Below, one piece after another: positions 25,426 through 38,978 of a stretch of 64,000 nt of DNA. Numbering within the stretch: the stretch's first letter is position 1; every line of letters begins with the position of its first letter. The translations under genes were made by a program, and so were the position numbers. The notes beneath the pieces are model-generated. The model was not told the DNA's origin and ran no database searches. It saw only the letters and a program-made list of their open reading frames with translations. Source of the stretch: Linnemannia elongata (lineage: Eukaryota > Mortierellomycota > Mortierellomycetes > Mortierellales > Mortierellaceae); contig JAXBDG010000012.1 in NCBI GenBank assembly GCA_036320915.1, positions 2,074,969 to 2,138,968 of the forward strand, in the 5' to 3' direction.

Positions 25426-27580
25426 ATGGCGACCACCGATTACAGCTTTCAGTTCGGAAAGTTCAACTACATATGCAACAATGTCATGTTAACCCTGTGT
25501 CCGCTGGTCGGCACAGATGACGGTATCGAACCCGTCTGTTACTCCCGTAACGTCCGTCTCGCCGAGACCCTCCTTTTCCAGCCCTGTAAGTGTCTTTTTC
25601 TGCTCTGTTTATTGTATTTGCGTCATTGTTGTTTCTGTTGAAAGAGAGGGTGGTCATTTTTATTTGCCTACTCTTGCACGCAGTTTATCTGGCACTCAAT
25701 GACAACTCTTAAGCCAAAGAACCAATTCTTCCCAGAAAATAAACGGGAAGAGAAAGGGGACAAGGCAATGGACCACATAATACTGACCGAATGAACCTTT
25801 TTTTCTTTTCTTTCAATATTAATGCTCTCGGCGAATAATAGCAACGCTCATTATCCACTTGATCGCCTTGATCATGACGGCCATTATGATTTATCATATC
25901 CGGTCAAAGTACACTGCTGTCGGTAAGCATCTCCTCCATCCTATCGACAGTCAAGATAGCAAGCATTGCTCAGGGATGTCACAGGGAAAAAAGAATCCAG
26001 ATTGAACAGGAGGCCCTGGCAGGAGAAGGCAGGAGAAGGTGGACAACCGAGGGATCCAGGGGTCAATTGATGAAAGAGGAAAGATGATAGAAGGGAACTG
26101 GACCACATTTCCTTGGCCTGAATGGGACACATGCAGCAATCCATTGGCAATCAGGGCATCAACGACACATGCAGATTGAAGATACAGACAGCACGATAAA
26201 AAACAAGGAAGCAAATAACAAGGAGATATACATCAACGAACAAAAAAATATGGGAGACAGGAACGACTTGGTGGCGGAACTCTTCCATCACCACAGGAAC
26301 ACACACATGGCGGCTCATTTTTCTCTTTTTCTCCACCTGGCATGGCATGGAGCGAGTTCTTCGGGAAGGATAGCAATCATGGATAATTGGTTGCGCAAGT
26401 GGGTTAATGCAGGGCAGTGGATGCGTTGTTTGGCTAAAGGAAAAAAGAGCCAAGACGAGGGAAAGAATGACGATCGCGTGTATATGATCATTGCTGACGA
26501 CCTTTCATCCGTCTTTGATATCAATTACTGATCACTTGATACTGATAACAATTAATAGGCCGCAAGGAGATCATCATGTTCTTTTATCTCTACATGCTCG
26601 TGACGATCATGGACCTGCTTCTCATCTCCGGAATCATCCCCACCGCCAGCAACCTCTACCCTGTAAGTTTGCTGTCCTGTAGTTGCTTACTTGTGCGTTC
26701 GCTCCGTACCATAAAGAAGGAGGCTGTTCTAACCTTCCCGATTCAATTGTTCAATGCTCAATAGTACTTTACTGGAGTCCATCTAGGACTAATTTCGGCG
26801 ACCTTCTGGTGTCTTTTGTTGAACGGATTTGTCGGTTTCCAGTTTGCTGAGGACGGCACTCCTCTCTCCCTCTGGGTACGTCTTCATTCTTTTTTTGCTA
26901 GCATGTGCTTCTATCTCAGTCATAAACCTGTTCCTTCAGATCGGAAATGAAGAAAGCAAGAATGATAATTGAAAATGTAATTAACTTCATCTCTCACATC
27001 TTCTCTCTTTTATGGAGAATAGTCTATTCGGTTGTCGTCGTTTGTTGTGTTTGCGGCAGTGACATTTGTGTCGATTGCAACCTTCAATGGCATGTCACCC
27101 TTCGACAAGAAGAACCCGATTGCTCTCTGGATTATTTTCTTTATCTTTAACGGTGCAGCTTTGTTGATCTATGTGATCTTGCAGATTGTGCTGGTCGTCA
27201 ACACGTTGGATGATCGCTGGCCTTTGGGAGACATTATCTTTGGCATTGTCTTCTTTGCAACTGGTCAGGTCATCCTTTATGTCTTCTCTGTCCAGATTTG
27301 TAACTTTGCGAAGCACTACATTGATGGATTGTTCTTTGGCACGATTGCGACTCTGCTGAGTGTGATGATGGTCTACAAGTACTGGGACTCGATCACTAAG
27401 GAGGATTTGGAGTTCTCTGTCGGATCGAAGCAGAACGTATGGGAGGTCAAGGAGTTGTTGGGCGAGGATGAGATGGGCGGTAACGGTGGCATGTATGGCC
27501 AGCAGGGCCATGGATATGGTGGACCTTCCCCTGCTGGCGGCCCCTATGGCCAGGCCAACTACTACGAGGAGCGCTACTAA
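25426..27580 (+). CDS. CHS7: Chitin synthase export chaperone Chs7
   Basis: Five exons: 25426-25585, 25842-25922, 26559-26662, 26765-26875 and 27023-27580, giving 337 residues. The order of motifs matches the Chs7 family: an N-terminal FGKFNYICN, Cys-containing luminal segment with PLCPLVG-like sequence, SKYTAVGRKEI after the first membrane span, FFYLYML, LLNGFVGFQFAEDGT, then three or four further spans and a cytosolic Gly/Tyr-rich tail. Seven membrane spans are expected. In yeast this ER-resident protein is needed for chitin synthase Chs3 to fold and leave the ER, so it supports cell-wall chitin deposition. Length is close to the family norm. The tail (GGYGGPSPAGG type) is longer and more Gly-rich than usual. 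Confidence 0.9.
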
Positions 27581-28819
27581 AACTAAAGCTAGGAGATCTT
27601 TCTACAGCGTTACATTTTCTTTTTTTTTTTGTTTTATCTCTAACCACAATACATATAACAACACATTTCCTGTTCGCTTACGGATGGTTTGTTTTTCTTC
27701 CATATGGCAGTGGGGGCAGCGGCCCAGTGGCCGAGTGACGTCACTCAGATGGGAAGAACGGGGGCTGTTGATGAAGGGCGATGGTTGTTTGTGAGCGTTT
27801 TTGTTTCCATAACGAAGTAGAGAAGGGTGTGACTGCCTCCGGGATTAATTGGCCAATGGCCATTGGCTCTGGCTAGGATCATCGTCGATTCGTATGAACA
27901 AGAAAAAGGGTGGGGGGGGGGGGGGGACAGTCAGACAGACAGGCTCGCAGAGAAAAAAAAAAAAAAAAAAAATAGAGTGAGAAGCGAAAAGCAACAACTG
28001 TCTGGGTCTCTCGTCTCTTGTCTGTCGTATTTCAAACACTTATACAAACACACACACACGCACACACAAAATACATCCTTTTTTTTCTTTTCGTCATCAT
28101 CATTGTCCTTCACACACACACACACTCACATTCACTCACTCACTCCATCACACCAAAAAAAGAAGGTATTCGCCCACGCCTCCTCTTCTTCTTCCCAGGA
28201 ACTTGGCCCAACCACTCACTACAGTAGGACATAGCACACACACCGCGCTCGACCGTTTTATTTCGTGTTCTCTGAGGTATGTTTATTCTCCCTTGATTCT
28301 TACACGCCTCTACCACTCACTCCAATTTGCCACTGATTCCGTACACCCATGGAATCGTATTACTGACTGACTGACCCACAAACTATTATTTGACTCTGTC
28401 TCAACCCTCTCTCCCTCCCTTTTTCTTTGCTCTTTTGTCCTCGTCATCATCTTTTTTTTTTTTTTTGCTCTCTTCCCTCTCTTTCTTTCTTTCTTTCTTT
28501 TCATCACTCCCCCCCCCCCTCTTTGTGTTTTCATCCATACTCCCCTCCTTCCTTCCGCCCTCCTTCGGATAAACACACACCCCTTCCACTCCCTTCACAG
28601 GAAACTCTCCCTTCTCTCTTCCTCCCCTCACTCACCCACTCTACCCTAGGAGTGATCAACCCTTCTATTCTTAATAACCTATTATTATTATTAACCTCCT
28701 CTGAGCTTGATCTGATCTCACACACACCTCCATCACAAAACAACAACCACTATAGATTGATTGATTGTTTCTTGTGACAGAGAGAGAGAGAGAGAGCGGA
28801 CAACAACTCATCTTCTCCC
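27581..28819. other. Intergenic region and INO80 leader
   Basis: No gene recognised. Contains a G-run (about 27913-27927), an A-run (27954-27972), CA repeats (about 28040-28140) and a pyrimidine-rich tract up to the INO80 ATG. Confidence 0.45.
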
Positions 28820-31800
28820 ATGGACCCACACATGGATATGGACATGGACAAGGACAAGGACTCCTCCACCCCAAAGGCCTACCAGCCTCGGCCCCACCCA
28901 CCCCAGCACCACCAGCCGCCACCACAGCCACAGCAGGGTCACCGCATCGCGTCACCCCAGTCCCATATGCATCCCCAAGGTGGTCCTTCTGCACACATCA
29001 TCCCTCCTCAGCAGAGACCCAACTACTATGGATCCCCTCCTGGTCCCGCTGCATCCACTTCCTCTGCCGCTGGACACTACCGTCGACCCTCCTCCCCAGG
29101 ACCCTACGGGAATCCCCCTCCTGGAGCCTATGGTTCTGCACCCCCCACATCCTACGCTCCAGCCTATGGCCGTCACCCCGACTACGCAAAGGAGGACTAT
29201 CGCTACAGCCAACAACAGCAACAACAACCACCCTCTGACCGTCGTCGCGACTACGAGTCGGCCGAGCACAGCCATGAGTACGCTCCCATCTCGAGAGACC
29301 TTTACCGGTCATCGTCCCCCACGCGTCATCACCACCAGCAGACAAGAGAACCGGCCCCCGTTTCCACCACCGCCTCAAACCGTCGTGGCGCTCCGACAAC
29401 AACCTCCGCCAGCTATGCTACTCACCGTGGACAAAGTGCCCCGCAGACACATTCATCGATCTACCAGTCTGCCGGACCTGGACATGAAGACATGCATGAG
29501 CGCGAGCATGGAATACGTGGAGCAGCTCATTCGCCACCACTGGTACGCGCTGGTCACCCCTCGTACGGCAATAGTGCTGGCACATCCAGGAGTTACCCTG
29601 CACGCTCTCCCTCGCCTGGACCCTATGGATCATCGCCTCCCGACAATATGTCGTACCGAATCTATTATGAACAACAACAACAGCAGCAGCAACAACAACA
29701 ACGGCAGCAACAGCAACAACAGCAGCAGCATCAACGGGCATACCGGCAGGAGTACTATGTCTCTGACGGCGAAGGTGAAGGTCCCTCTATGGGACAGCAT
29801 CATCCATACCAACAACAACAATCCCATTCCTCTCGGGCACCAGCCTACCGGGCATGGCCTGCTGGCTCTCACGAGGGCGCTGGACGGGAGTATCCACCCT
29901 CAGTATCCCACCAGGTGAGAAGTTGGAAATAATTTCTGCGAATTGTTATTCTTTTGCCGCAGAGACTATCGTGAAAAACAACACAAAACAAAAAACTAAT
30001 TCTTGGCCTTTTGTTCAATCGTTCTTCTGCCCGTCATGACAACCTAGTCTCCTTATTATGCAAACTCGCGGCAAGCAGTTCAATCGGATAGATACGAAAG
30101 CTCCGGGTCGGCGCCTATTCGCCCCGTCTCACCCTATCAATCGTCCTATGGACGTCCACCTGCACACTCGGTTCACGCACCAACAAGCACCTGGACATCC
30201 ACTCGTTCGCCAGAGATCCCTCCTCGTACAGGACTGAGCTATCGCCGTCGATCGGCAAGTGTTGATGAGGGAATTGATAGGGAGAAGGTAACTTTTTTTC
30301 ACAACGGCTGATTGATATATGTGTTTGTCTGATGGAAGATACTGTTACTCATACACATTCTGACACTTTTTTTGTTTCATGTAACAAACAATAACAACAA
30401 TAGCATTACTACCCTCAGTACCACAACCCTGCTGCGATGAGAGCACGCTCAAGGTCTCCTCCGCTTCGTCCGCTGTCGCCACCCATCCCTCGAGCACACT
30501 CTCCCTCATACCAGGTACAGCTCTCTTCTTACTGTATTTGAAGCACTCCCCTCGCACATAGCGTGGTAACCTGATCAACGTACTAATTACCCGTTACTCT
30601 CTTTGTTTTTTTGATCGCCAAACAGTATAATTCCAGTCCTTACAACAGAGGAATACCTCCATCGTACAACGAACCGACCTACATCTCATCCAGATCGCCA
30701 TCGCCTGTTCGGCCCACACCGCGCCGCAGCGTTGAACGCAAGGCACCTGCCATGTCGATCGCTCAACTTCTCAGTGACAAAACATCGCGGGACCCCTCGC
30801 CAGAGTACATGGACGAGGAACCTATGGATGACAGATCCCGATCTCTCTATCGCCATCCAGTCCAGGACCATCGTCATAGAGACCCGTCGCCGGGCCCTAT
30901 GCAGCGGTATAGAGACAGGTCACCCATCCGAGAGTCATCAGTCCCACATCGTTACAATGAGGCACCACCTCGTGGCCCCGGGCAGCTGGCAGAGCGGGCA
31001 AGGATGCTACCTACCCACAGTCCATTGGAAAGCGGAACCTCGTCGAGCCTTCACCCAACTAGAGCAGACCCCAGAGACAGGGAGAGGAGCGTCACGGATT
31101 ACCCTACCGAACCTGTTCCATCGATAATGGCACGCTCAAGAGATGAGAAGAGAGTGGATCACCCTATTTCGCACGAGGATGCCCAGTCGACTTCGACAAC
31201 CTCTACCAGGACAGAGGTCTGGCCAGAGGCTGAGCGTCCCGACACTCCAGCCAACTCTCAGGAAGCTTTGGAGAAGGCTCAGCAATCGCCTGTACAGGTC
31301 AAGCGTCGTGCCAAGGCAGAGCAGGACAAGCGCTCGGCCAAGGCCAAGACGGAAGAGACAGAGACGCCTGTGGAGGAAGTCAAGGTCAAGGCGAAGCGCG
31401 GGCGTAAGCCCAAGGTCAAGGAGAATCCTGTCGAGACCTCGGCGGCGGCGACCCCCTCTTCAGTTGCGCCCAGTCCCATGATGTCATCTCGCCAAGAGCC
31501 ATCGAACAAGGCTACTGCTAACAGCCTCAAGCGACGTGCTCCTGACACGGTTGCGGACGACAAAGAGACTGTACCATTGGATATCGCGCATGTGAACGAA
31601 AGGAATGGAACGAGTGCCGCACGACCAGTTTCCGATTCAGATGAGGACTTTGCGCAGCACAAGGACTTGATGACCTATATGCTGGAAGTTCACAAGCGTG
31701 GTCAAAAGGTCCAAAGGGCTTACGAGAAGCAAACTATTGTAAGTCGTCACTTTCGAACAGGTGCATATTTGATTTTCTCAGACGCACAAAAAATGGATAC

Positions 31801-34800
31801 AATGGTACTAACAATGATTAACTGTTTTATATGTTTCTCAAATGACAGCGCAAGCGTCGGAAATTGCATGACAAGTTTTTGGCCAAACAGGAAAAGCGAT
31901 TAGGGTCCAAGGAACCTGGTGATATGTTGGAAGACGAAGGCTACCTGGGCACTCGAGCCCCTTCGACAGAGACCAGGGAGTCATCTCAACAACCACCAGC
32001 AGCACCGGCCACAAAAGGCCCTGGCAAAGGACGTGGACGGAAAAAGCTGCAGGTTGCTCAAAATGCGGAGGGAGGTGTCAAGCATGAGCAGGATGACGAT
32101 GCTAACCCCCATGAGACCACTGCAGAGCGAAAGAGACGTGAACGCAAGGAAGCTGCTACTGCGGCGGCAATGGCTCAAGTCCAGGCCATCAAGGCCAAGG
32201 CCAAGGCTCGTGCACAGGAGAGCGAGCAGGCCGCTCAGTCGGAAGGCATGGACGAGGATCAAGACAGCCATGTTCCCCGATCAGACATGTACGAGGACGA
32301 TAGTGACGACCAGGCGTTTGCGCAGGATGACCAGCGCGTCGACCTTGAGGTGACCGACAACGAGAAGGAACTCGAGGATGAAAGTGTCATGGACGAAGAG
32401 ACGCTTGCCAAACGTCAGGAGAAGGAGTATGAGGCTAAGCGTCGTGCCATCTGGGATCTCATTGCCCACCGACAGATTCGTGAGGTAACTACAGCCTTTG
32501 GAGTCTCTCTGACTGATGTCACAATCTCGATCTTTCATGAAAGCTTAACAAATCTGGTCGTTTTATTACGCATTTTAGGTGGGCAAGATTGTGGCCAACA
32601 CTACATCGATCAGATTGCAGAACTGCAAGAAGGTGGCTCAGTTGTGTCAGCGAGAGTCCAGAAAGGCTGCCATGCGTATGGTGAAGCCTAGCAGGGATGT
32701 CCACAACAGAGCGAGAAAGGTCAGCAAGGAGATGTTGTTCTTCTGGAAGCGCAACGAGAAGGAAGAGCGTGATCTCAGGAAGAAGGCCGAAAAGGAAGCG
32801 ATTGAGAAGCTTCGCATTGAGGAAGAAATGCGTGAAGCTCGTCGACAGGCCCGCAAGCTCAACTTCTTGATCACCCAGACCGAGCTCTACTCTCATTTCA
32901 TTGGCAAGAAGATCGGAAGTAAGTTCCCATCAGTCCTGCAATTGTGATTAATTGTCGTGCTCCAGTGTTACATATACCTAACTACAATTCCGAAATCTTC
33001 ATTACCCGAAATGAAATAGCTGAGGCAGCTGAGGCGGATGACGATGCAACACCTGTCAGGATGCAACCCTCGAGCGACCCCTCACAGATGGCAATTGCCC
33101 AAGATCCCAACCATACTCCCATGGAAGGCGAACTAGACTTTGAGGAGGCAACTGACGAGGCACTGGAGGCGCAGGCCAAGTGGGGTGCGCAGCAAGCCCT
33201 GTTGGCTGCCCAGGAGAGAACCAAGACCTTTGACGCCGAAACCAAGGAGCTCCAGCAGGCCCAGACCAACATTGCCCTTAACCAGTCTGACTGTAAGTAT
33301 TTGAGAGTTGAGGATGCGATTATTTCCGAGTATATTATGCAATGGAAATGTACTCACGCCTACTGTTTTTCTTGATGCACCCTAGTGGATGAGATGAACT
33401 TCCAGAACCCATCGAGTATGCCAACGGTGACGGAGATTGAGCAACCCAAGATGTTGATGTGCCAGCTTAAGGGATACCAGATTAAGGGTCTGAACTGGCT
33501 GGCCAACTTGTACGAGCAGGGAATCAACGGTATCTTGGCCGACGAGATGGGTTTGGGCAAGACAGTCCAGTCGATCTCGCTGATGGCCCATTTGGCCGAA
33601 TCGCAGAACATTTGGGGTCCTTTCTTGGTCATTGCTCCCGCCTCGACTCTTCACAACTGGCAGCAGGAATTCACAAAATTCACGCCCGATCTCAAGGCTC
33701 TACCCTACTGGGGTAACCCCAAGGACCGAAAGACCCTCCGCACGTTCTGGAACAAGAAGCAGGTCTACAGCAAAGATGCGCCCTTCCATGTCCTCATCAC
33801 CTCGTATCAGCTGGTCGTCTCGGACGAAAAGTACTTCCAGCGTGTCAAGTGGCAGTACATGGTTCTGGACGAAGCTCAGGCAATCAAGAGTTCTTCGAGT
33901 GCCCGTTGGAAGACGCTACTCGGATTCAACTGCCGTAACCGTCTGCTGCTGACAGGAACACCCATTCAGAACAGTATGCAGGAACTGTGGGCACTTCTCC
34001 ACTTTATCATGCCCAGTCTGTTCGACTCGCACGAAGAGTTCAGCGAGTGGTTCTCCAAGGATATTGAGTCTCATGCCGAGAACAAGGGTACTCTCAATGA
34101 GCACCAGCTCAAGCGTCTTCATATGATCCTCAAGCCCTTCATGTTGCGTCGTATTAAGAAGAACGTCCAAAACGAGCTCGGCGACAAGGTGCGTTTTTGA
34201 CACTACGTTGTTTCATTATTTTGTTTTCCTATGTCTGATCCATGTGCACATGTCTAAAAATACCTTTCAACTTGTACCAATAGATCGAACTGGAAGTGAG
34301 CTGTGAGCTGACGGCACGACAGAGGGCGCTGTACAGAGGACTGAAGGAGAAGATTTCGATCGCAGAGCTGCTGGAGACTGCGACGTCACTCAACAATAAT
34401 GACTCCGTTGACAGCTTGATGAACTTGGTCATGCAGTTCCGTAAAGTGTGCAACCACCCTGAGCTGTTTGAGCGTGCCGATGTGGTCTCGCCTTTGGCCC
34501 TCTGCTCGTTCAGCCAAACACCATCCATCGCCCGTGAAGGAGACGATCTCTTTGTGGCCTACACGACCAAGAGCAGGATATCATTCTCCATCCCCAAGCG
34601 CCTTTATCGTGAGGGTGGTGTTTTGAAGGTCCCTTCGGAGGAATCAAACGCTGGACGCGACACCAAATACCTCGACAAGCTGCTCAACATCTGGACCCCA
34701 GACAATATTGCAGAGTCGATGTACGAAGAGAACGGCGCCTACTCGTTCTTGCGGTTCACGGACTACTCCCCCAGCCAAGCCAGCAAGGTTTTCAAGGGAC

Positions 34801-36392
34801 ACCTTCTGGAGCGATTCGCACAGCACTTGGAAATCGCAGAGGAGCGTTCCCGACGTGGATATGGGCTCGGTCACGATGAGTCGGACTCGGAACTCCCTGG
34901 AAGCACTTACGCCAAGTTTTTGATTTGTGAGACCCAGGATCCATTCTCGATCGGCAACCGGTCACTCTTGAGTCACACTCAGCAACTTGGATCTGTTCTT
35001 GAGAGGTCAGAGTTGGGCGAGTATGTGTCGATCATGGAACCGGCCTACCGACCCAAGGCAGTGGCACCTCCAATCGAAATTATTTGCTCGGACCGCAGCT
35101 TCTTGGTAGACCAGCAGGAGCAGCTCTTTGACCAAAAGCTGCGCCAGTTGCTGCTGGGTGTCTCTGATTTCAAGACGGAGGCCTCACACCAGGAGGAAGT
35201 TGCGCCCATGATGGATCTCTGGAGAATCAACAATGGACGTGGATTGCTGGGCGAGCCCTCGATCAGCTCCAAGGGCTACTCGACGATTGAGGTGCCTCAG
35301 ATGAAGCAGTTGGTCATGGACTCTGGAAAGCTGGCGGTATTGGACAAGCTGCTGGTGGAGCTCAAGGCCGGTGGCCATCGCGTACTGGTCTACTTCCAGA
35401 TGACCAAGATGATTGACTTGATGGAGGAGTACCTCACCTACCGCCAATACAAATACCTCCGTCTGGATGGATCGTCCAAGATTTCGGATCGTCGAGACAT
35501 GGTGACGGACTGGCAGACGCGGCCCGAGATCTTTATCTTCCTGCTGAGTACCCGTGCAGGAGGTCTCGGAATCAACTTGACGGCTGCCGACACAGTCATC
35601 TTTTATGACAGTGATTGGAACCCGACGGTGGATCAGCAGGCCATGGACCGTGCCCATCGTTTGGGACAGACTCGCCAGGTCACGGTATACCGTCTTATCA
35701 CGCGAGGCACAATCGAGGAGCGTATCTTACAGCGTGCCAAGCAGAAGGATGAGATCCAGAAGGTGGTTATCTCTGGAGGCGAGTTCAAGCAGAGCGTGGA
35801 CTTTAAGCCTCGCGAGATTGTTTCGCTGCTGCTGGATGACGATGAGTTGGCGAGCAAGTTGCAGGAGCAGCAACTGAAGCGCAAGATTGACGAGGAGGAG
35901 GCCAAGAACTCGAGGAAGGGAGGCAGTGGATCCAAGGATGGAACACAGCAACGACCTTCCAAGCGGAGCAAGAAGGATGGCAAGGGCGACAGCACAAGTG
36001 TTGCAACGCCCATCTCGACGCCCTCGAGCTCTGCGGCAGCTACTCCTGGCAAGCCCCGGACGTTGGACGAGATGTGGGCTGATCTGGATGCTCAGGCGGC
36101 TGCGGCTGCAGAGGCTGCGAACACGCCGAACGAGGGAGGATCAGGCGGTAAGGGCAAGCGCACACGTGCTACGAAGGAGAAGGTGCCCAAGGAACCCAAG
36201 CCCAAGAAGGAGAAGGAGCCCAAGCCCAAGAAGCCCACCAAGCTCGGTAAAAAGGCCCAGGCAGCTGCTGATGCTGCTGCCGCCGCCGTCGCATCTGCCT
36301 CTGCAGGTGTCGGTGGTGAAGGTGGCATTGGAGAAAGCGGGTTTGGATTTGGCGACGATGGAGACCTGGATGTAGACCGAATGGAGATGTAG
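28820..36392 (+). CDS. INO80: INO80 chromatin-remodelling ATPase
   Basis: Nine exons: 28820-29914, 30048-30287, 30404-30514, 30626-31738, 31849-32484, 32579-32918, 33020-33292, 33386-34188 and 34284-36392, closing in frame at 2,239 residues. The N-terminal 1,000 or so residues are Pro/Gln/Ser-rich and disordered; the basic HSA-type region ([10 protein letters not shown]... and [20 protein letters not shown]) follows. The Snf2 ATPase has ADEMGLGKT (Lys about 1328), DEAQ instead of DEGH, LLTGTP and, after the long insertion between lobes that marks INO80, [37 protein letters not shown] and a Lys/Ala-rich tail. It slides nucleosomes and exchanges H2A.Z in the nucleus as the motor of the INO80 complex. 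Longer than yeast Ino80 mainly through the N-terminus. Confidence 0.93.
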
Positions 36393-37706
36393 TTCTCCTT
36401 TTGCTTTTTTTTTCTGTTCTGGAGGGAGCTGGGGTGTTGGGATGTTTATGGAAGGGAGGAGGAAATTTGGACGATTCTCATTTTTTTTAGCAAGCTCAAC
36501 ATGTACAAGTACCAAATAATAACTACTTTTTTTCACTCGAGTTGTGTTTTTGATATAAGCATACAGTGTGATATACAAGAGACATGGCAGGAAGTAAAGA
36601 AGGAAAGAATGAAGTAAGACGTTTAATTACAGGGTCAACACGGCGTGTTCAATGATCTGTATCTAAACTTCCTCAATTTTTTCTTTAAGTAATGCAGATT
36701 CCTGGACCTTGCCGTCAATGAGCAGTATCAGCAAAAAAAGGGGGGGGGGGGGGCTACCAGGTCAATGTATTGTGACAGGTGTTTTGGAGTATAAGAAACG
36801 GCTCTAACCTCGGTCTTGTCCTCAGTCTGCACTGGTGCCTGAAACTTGCCATCATTTCACGAGCCAATTCCAACCCAGTATTGCTGGCATTCGGCTGTAC
36901 AGCCAACCAGAAATCAGCCTTCTTTGCAGTGTTGTGCCTCCTCAAAGAAGCCTTTTCAGAGGTAGGATATCCTGTAAACCGGAATTGCGATTTACAAAGC
37001 GAGGATGAGAAGTTTTAACAGTTTGATAGAGATGGGGAGTGCGGCTTTTGTTGATTTTGATGTGGATGCCACTTTTGTTTTCGAGGAAATCTAGGGAAGA
37101 AAAAAAAAAAAAAAAAAAAAGTTGCAAGAACAACCAGGAGCTGTGAGAGACAAATTGCCTGGGGTTCTCGGTGCAAGTGAGAGAAAATAAAGGCACTGAG
37201 GAAATGCCACGCCCTCATGCATGTTGTTGGCTTGACCCCCTAAAGCCTCCCTGGAATTTTTGTGTTTCATGGAGGAGAAAGCAATGGCAGCTGTCGACAT
37301 GGAGTTATGGTTATTTTGTTGTAAAACACTGCAGCTGCTGTTGTTAACATGGAGTTATGGCTTTGTTTTGCTTTGATCTCTCTAGGGCATTCTTGGTCGT
37401 CTTGTCTCTGCAGTAAAAGAAGGAACCCTTAGCAACCACCACCCATTCACCCTAACCACCCTCATCATATGCACTAATAATCCTGAGCATAAATTGTGGC
37501 AGGGCAAAGGCTTTTGTGGAAGCGTTGCAAGAAACTGTGCCCTTGAAAAAAACCTGTCGTTTTTTCTTTTGCCCAAGCATGTTGTTTTGCATTTTTTCTC
37601 TTTTTTTGCGTTTTTACTCTCTTCCTCCTTTTACTTTCTTTTCATCCTTCTCCTTCCATCCTCACCTCCAAATCCTTCCTCCCTTAGATACATCACGAAT
37701 TAACCA
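36393..37706. other. Intergenic region between INO80 and the TM2 gene
   Basis: No gene recognised. A G-run lies at about 36741-36754 and an A-run at 37100-37120. Frames at 36750-37020 on both strands are short and unlike any family known to me. A pyrimidine-rich stretch (37560-37690) precedes the TM2 start. Confidence 0.4.
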
Positions 37707-38497
37707 ATGTCTTTTTACGGTGCGACTACTTGGAGTGATGAAGTGCGTGGGACTTACCAAGGGCATCCTGTTATTGTCTCTGAAACCAACGGCATCATAC
37801 ACATTCGTAATGCCGATGTGGAGCGAGGGAACATATATGTGTACAGTAGTGATGAACTGGCCGGCCTGCTTGACTCCGGTCCTAGAGTTCATGGTGGTAA
37901 CACCTGCTCTATTGGTAGCACCCGCTCTGGCCGTTATGCTCAACATTACCGTCAGCACCGAATGCGTTACAGCTTGTTGTGGTGGGCCATACTTATCATT
38001 GCCCTCGTAGTTATCCTTGGTCCTTACTACTACGAGGAGCACAAGAAAACCCCTTCCATCTGCGAGTCAGACCTCAGCTACCCCGCTGCCGTTATTTTGT
38101 CTATGTTTTTCGGGGTATTTGGGTAAGGAAGGAGTGCTTGTTTTTATGCGATGCTATGTGTGAAAAATCGGACAAGTTCAGTGACTTAACTCATTATTTC
38201 CATTTTTCCTTTTTATTTGTCCTCTACAGAATTGACCGTTTTTACCTCGGATATATATTCGTGGGTTTAATAAAGCTCTTCACTGGTAAGAGAATCCGTG
38301 AGGTGATTGTTTTCCTTTTCTTTCAAGGAAACCATGCACTTGCTTGAGATACTAAGAAATATCTGGGGGTTTTTTTTTGTTGTACATTTTTCATTATAGC
38401 TGGCGGATTTGGTATCTTGTGGGTCGTGGATATCTTCCTCATTATCTTCGGTGGCCTACCCGACCACAATGGATGCGCCCTCGCTTCACCTTTCTGA
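37707..38497 (+). CDS. TM2-domain membrane protein
   Basis: Three exons: 37707-38122, 38230-38285 and 38400-38497, 189 residues. The N-terminal half is polar; a hydrophobic span (LLWWAILIIALVVIL) follows near residues 89-105. The C-terminal part is a TM2 domain: two membrane spans with the diagnostic FGVFGIDRFYLGY and a DHNG-type end after GILWVVDIFLIIFGG. TM2 proteins are small and widespread, of poorly defined function. The stop lies less than 10 bp before a retroposon fragment, which therefore forms the 3' untranslated region. Confidence 0.85.
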
Positions 38498-38504
38498 ACT
38501 TCGC

Positions 38505-38978
38505 TTTATTTGTAATTTTATTTCTCTGACAAACAGCACAAGTGAGGCAGTTGGAGGTAAAGAGGACTACACACCAAACTCTTCAGTGCGTCATCCGCCA
38601 GTTACAGTCCCGTCCAGAACCTGGCTCTGCAAAACAACTGTCGCTGCTCATCACAACTTGAATGGAAGAAAGTAAAACTAGATACGAATAAAGGTGACTC
38701 TTCCCATCCTCTCCTTCAATGGTAACATCCTCATCCTCAACAAACTCTCCAAGAACAGCTCGTCAGCAGCGCGTGGGTCCTTGGTCGTACTAGGGCAGGT
38801 GCGGCCCTCATGTGTGGCTAGCGAAGCACCACACGGGCTGAAACCATCGCGCGAGACGAAACCGTATCCTTTACTCCAGTCACCACGTGGGCCTGTGTAT
38901 TTGGATGTCTTTTCCTTGGCAGAGATGCCCTGGGTCTGCTCTCACGCGATCGTCGCGGTGCACCGGGAAGTTTCATGA
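38505..38978 (-). pseudogene. Dead 5'-truncated retroposon fragment
   Basis: Aligns without gaps to the hAT-interrupted ORF and its 3' tail at 51851-52209 plus 56036-56130. It has a nonsense change where the intact copy has Trp (in IAWEQ) and ends abruptly in mid-ORF, so it is truncated on the 5' side. It reads straight across the position where the hAT sits in the other copy and so documents the empty site. The only copy in the window without an obvious poly(A) tract. Confidence 0.7.

Noticed and set aside
28761..29918. 385-residue plus frame overlapping INO80 exon 1
   Set aside because: Shadow frame; the 28820 frame continues through spliced exons into the INO80 ATPase.
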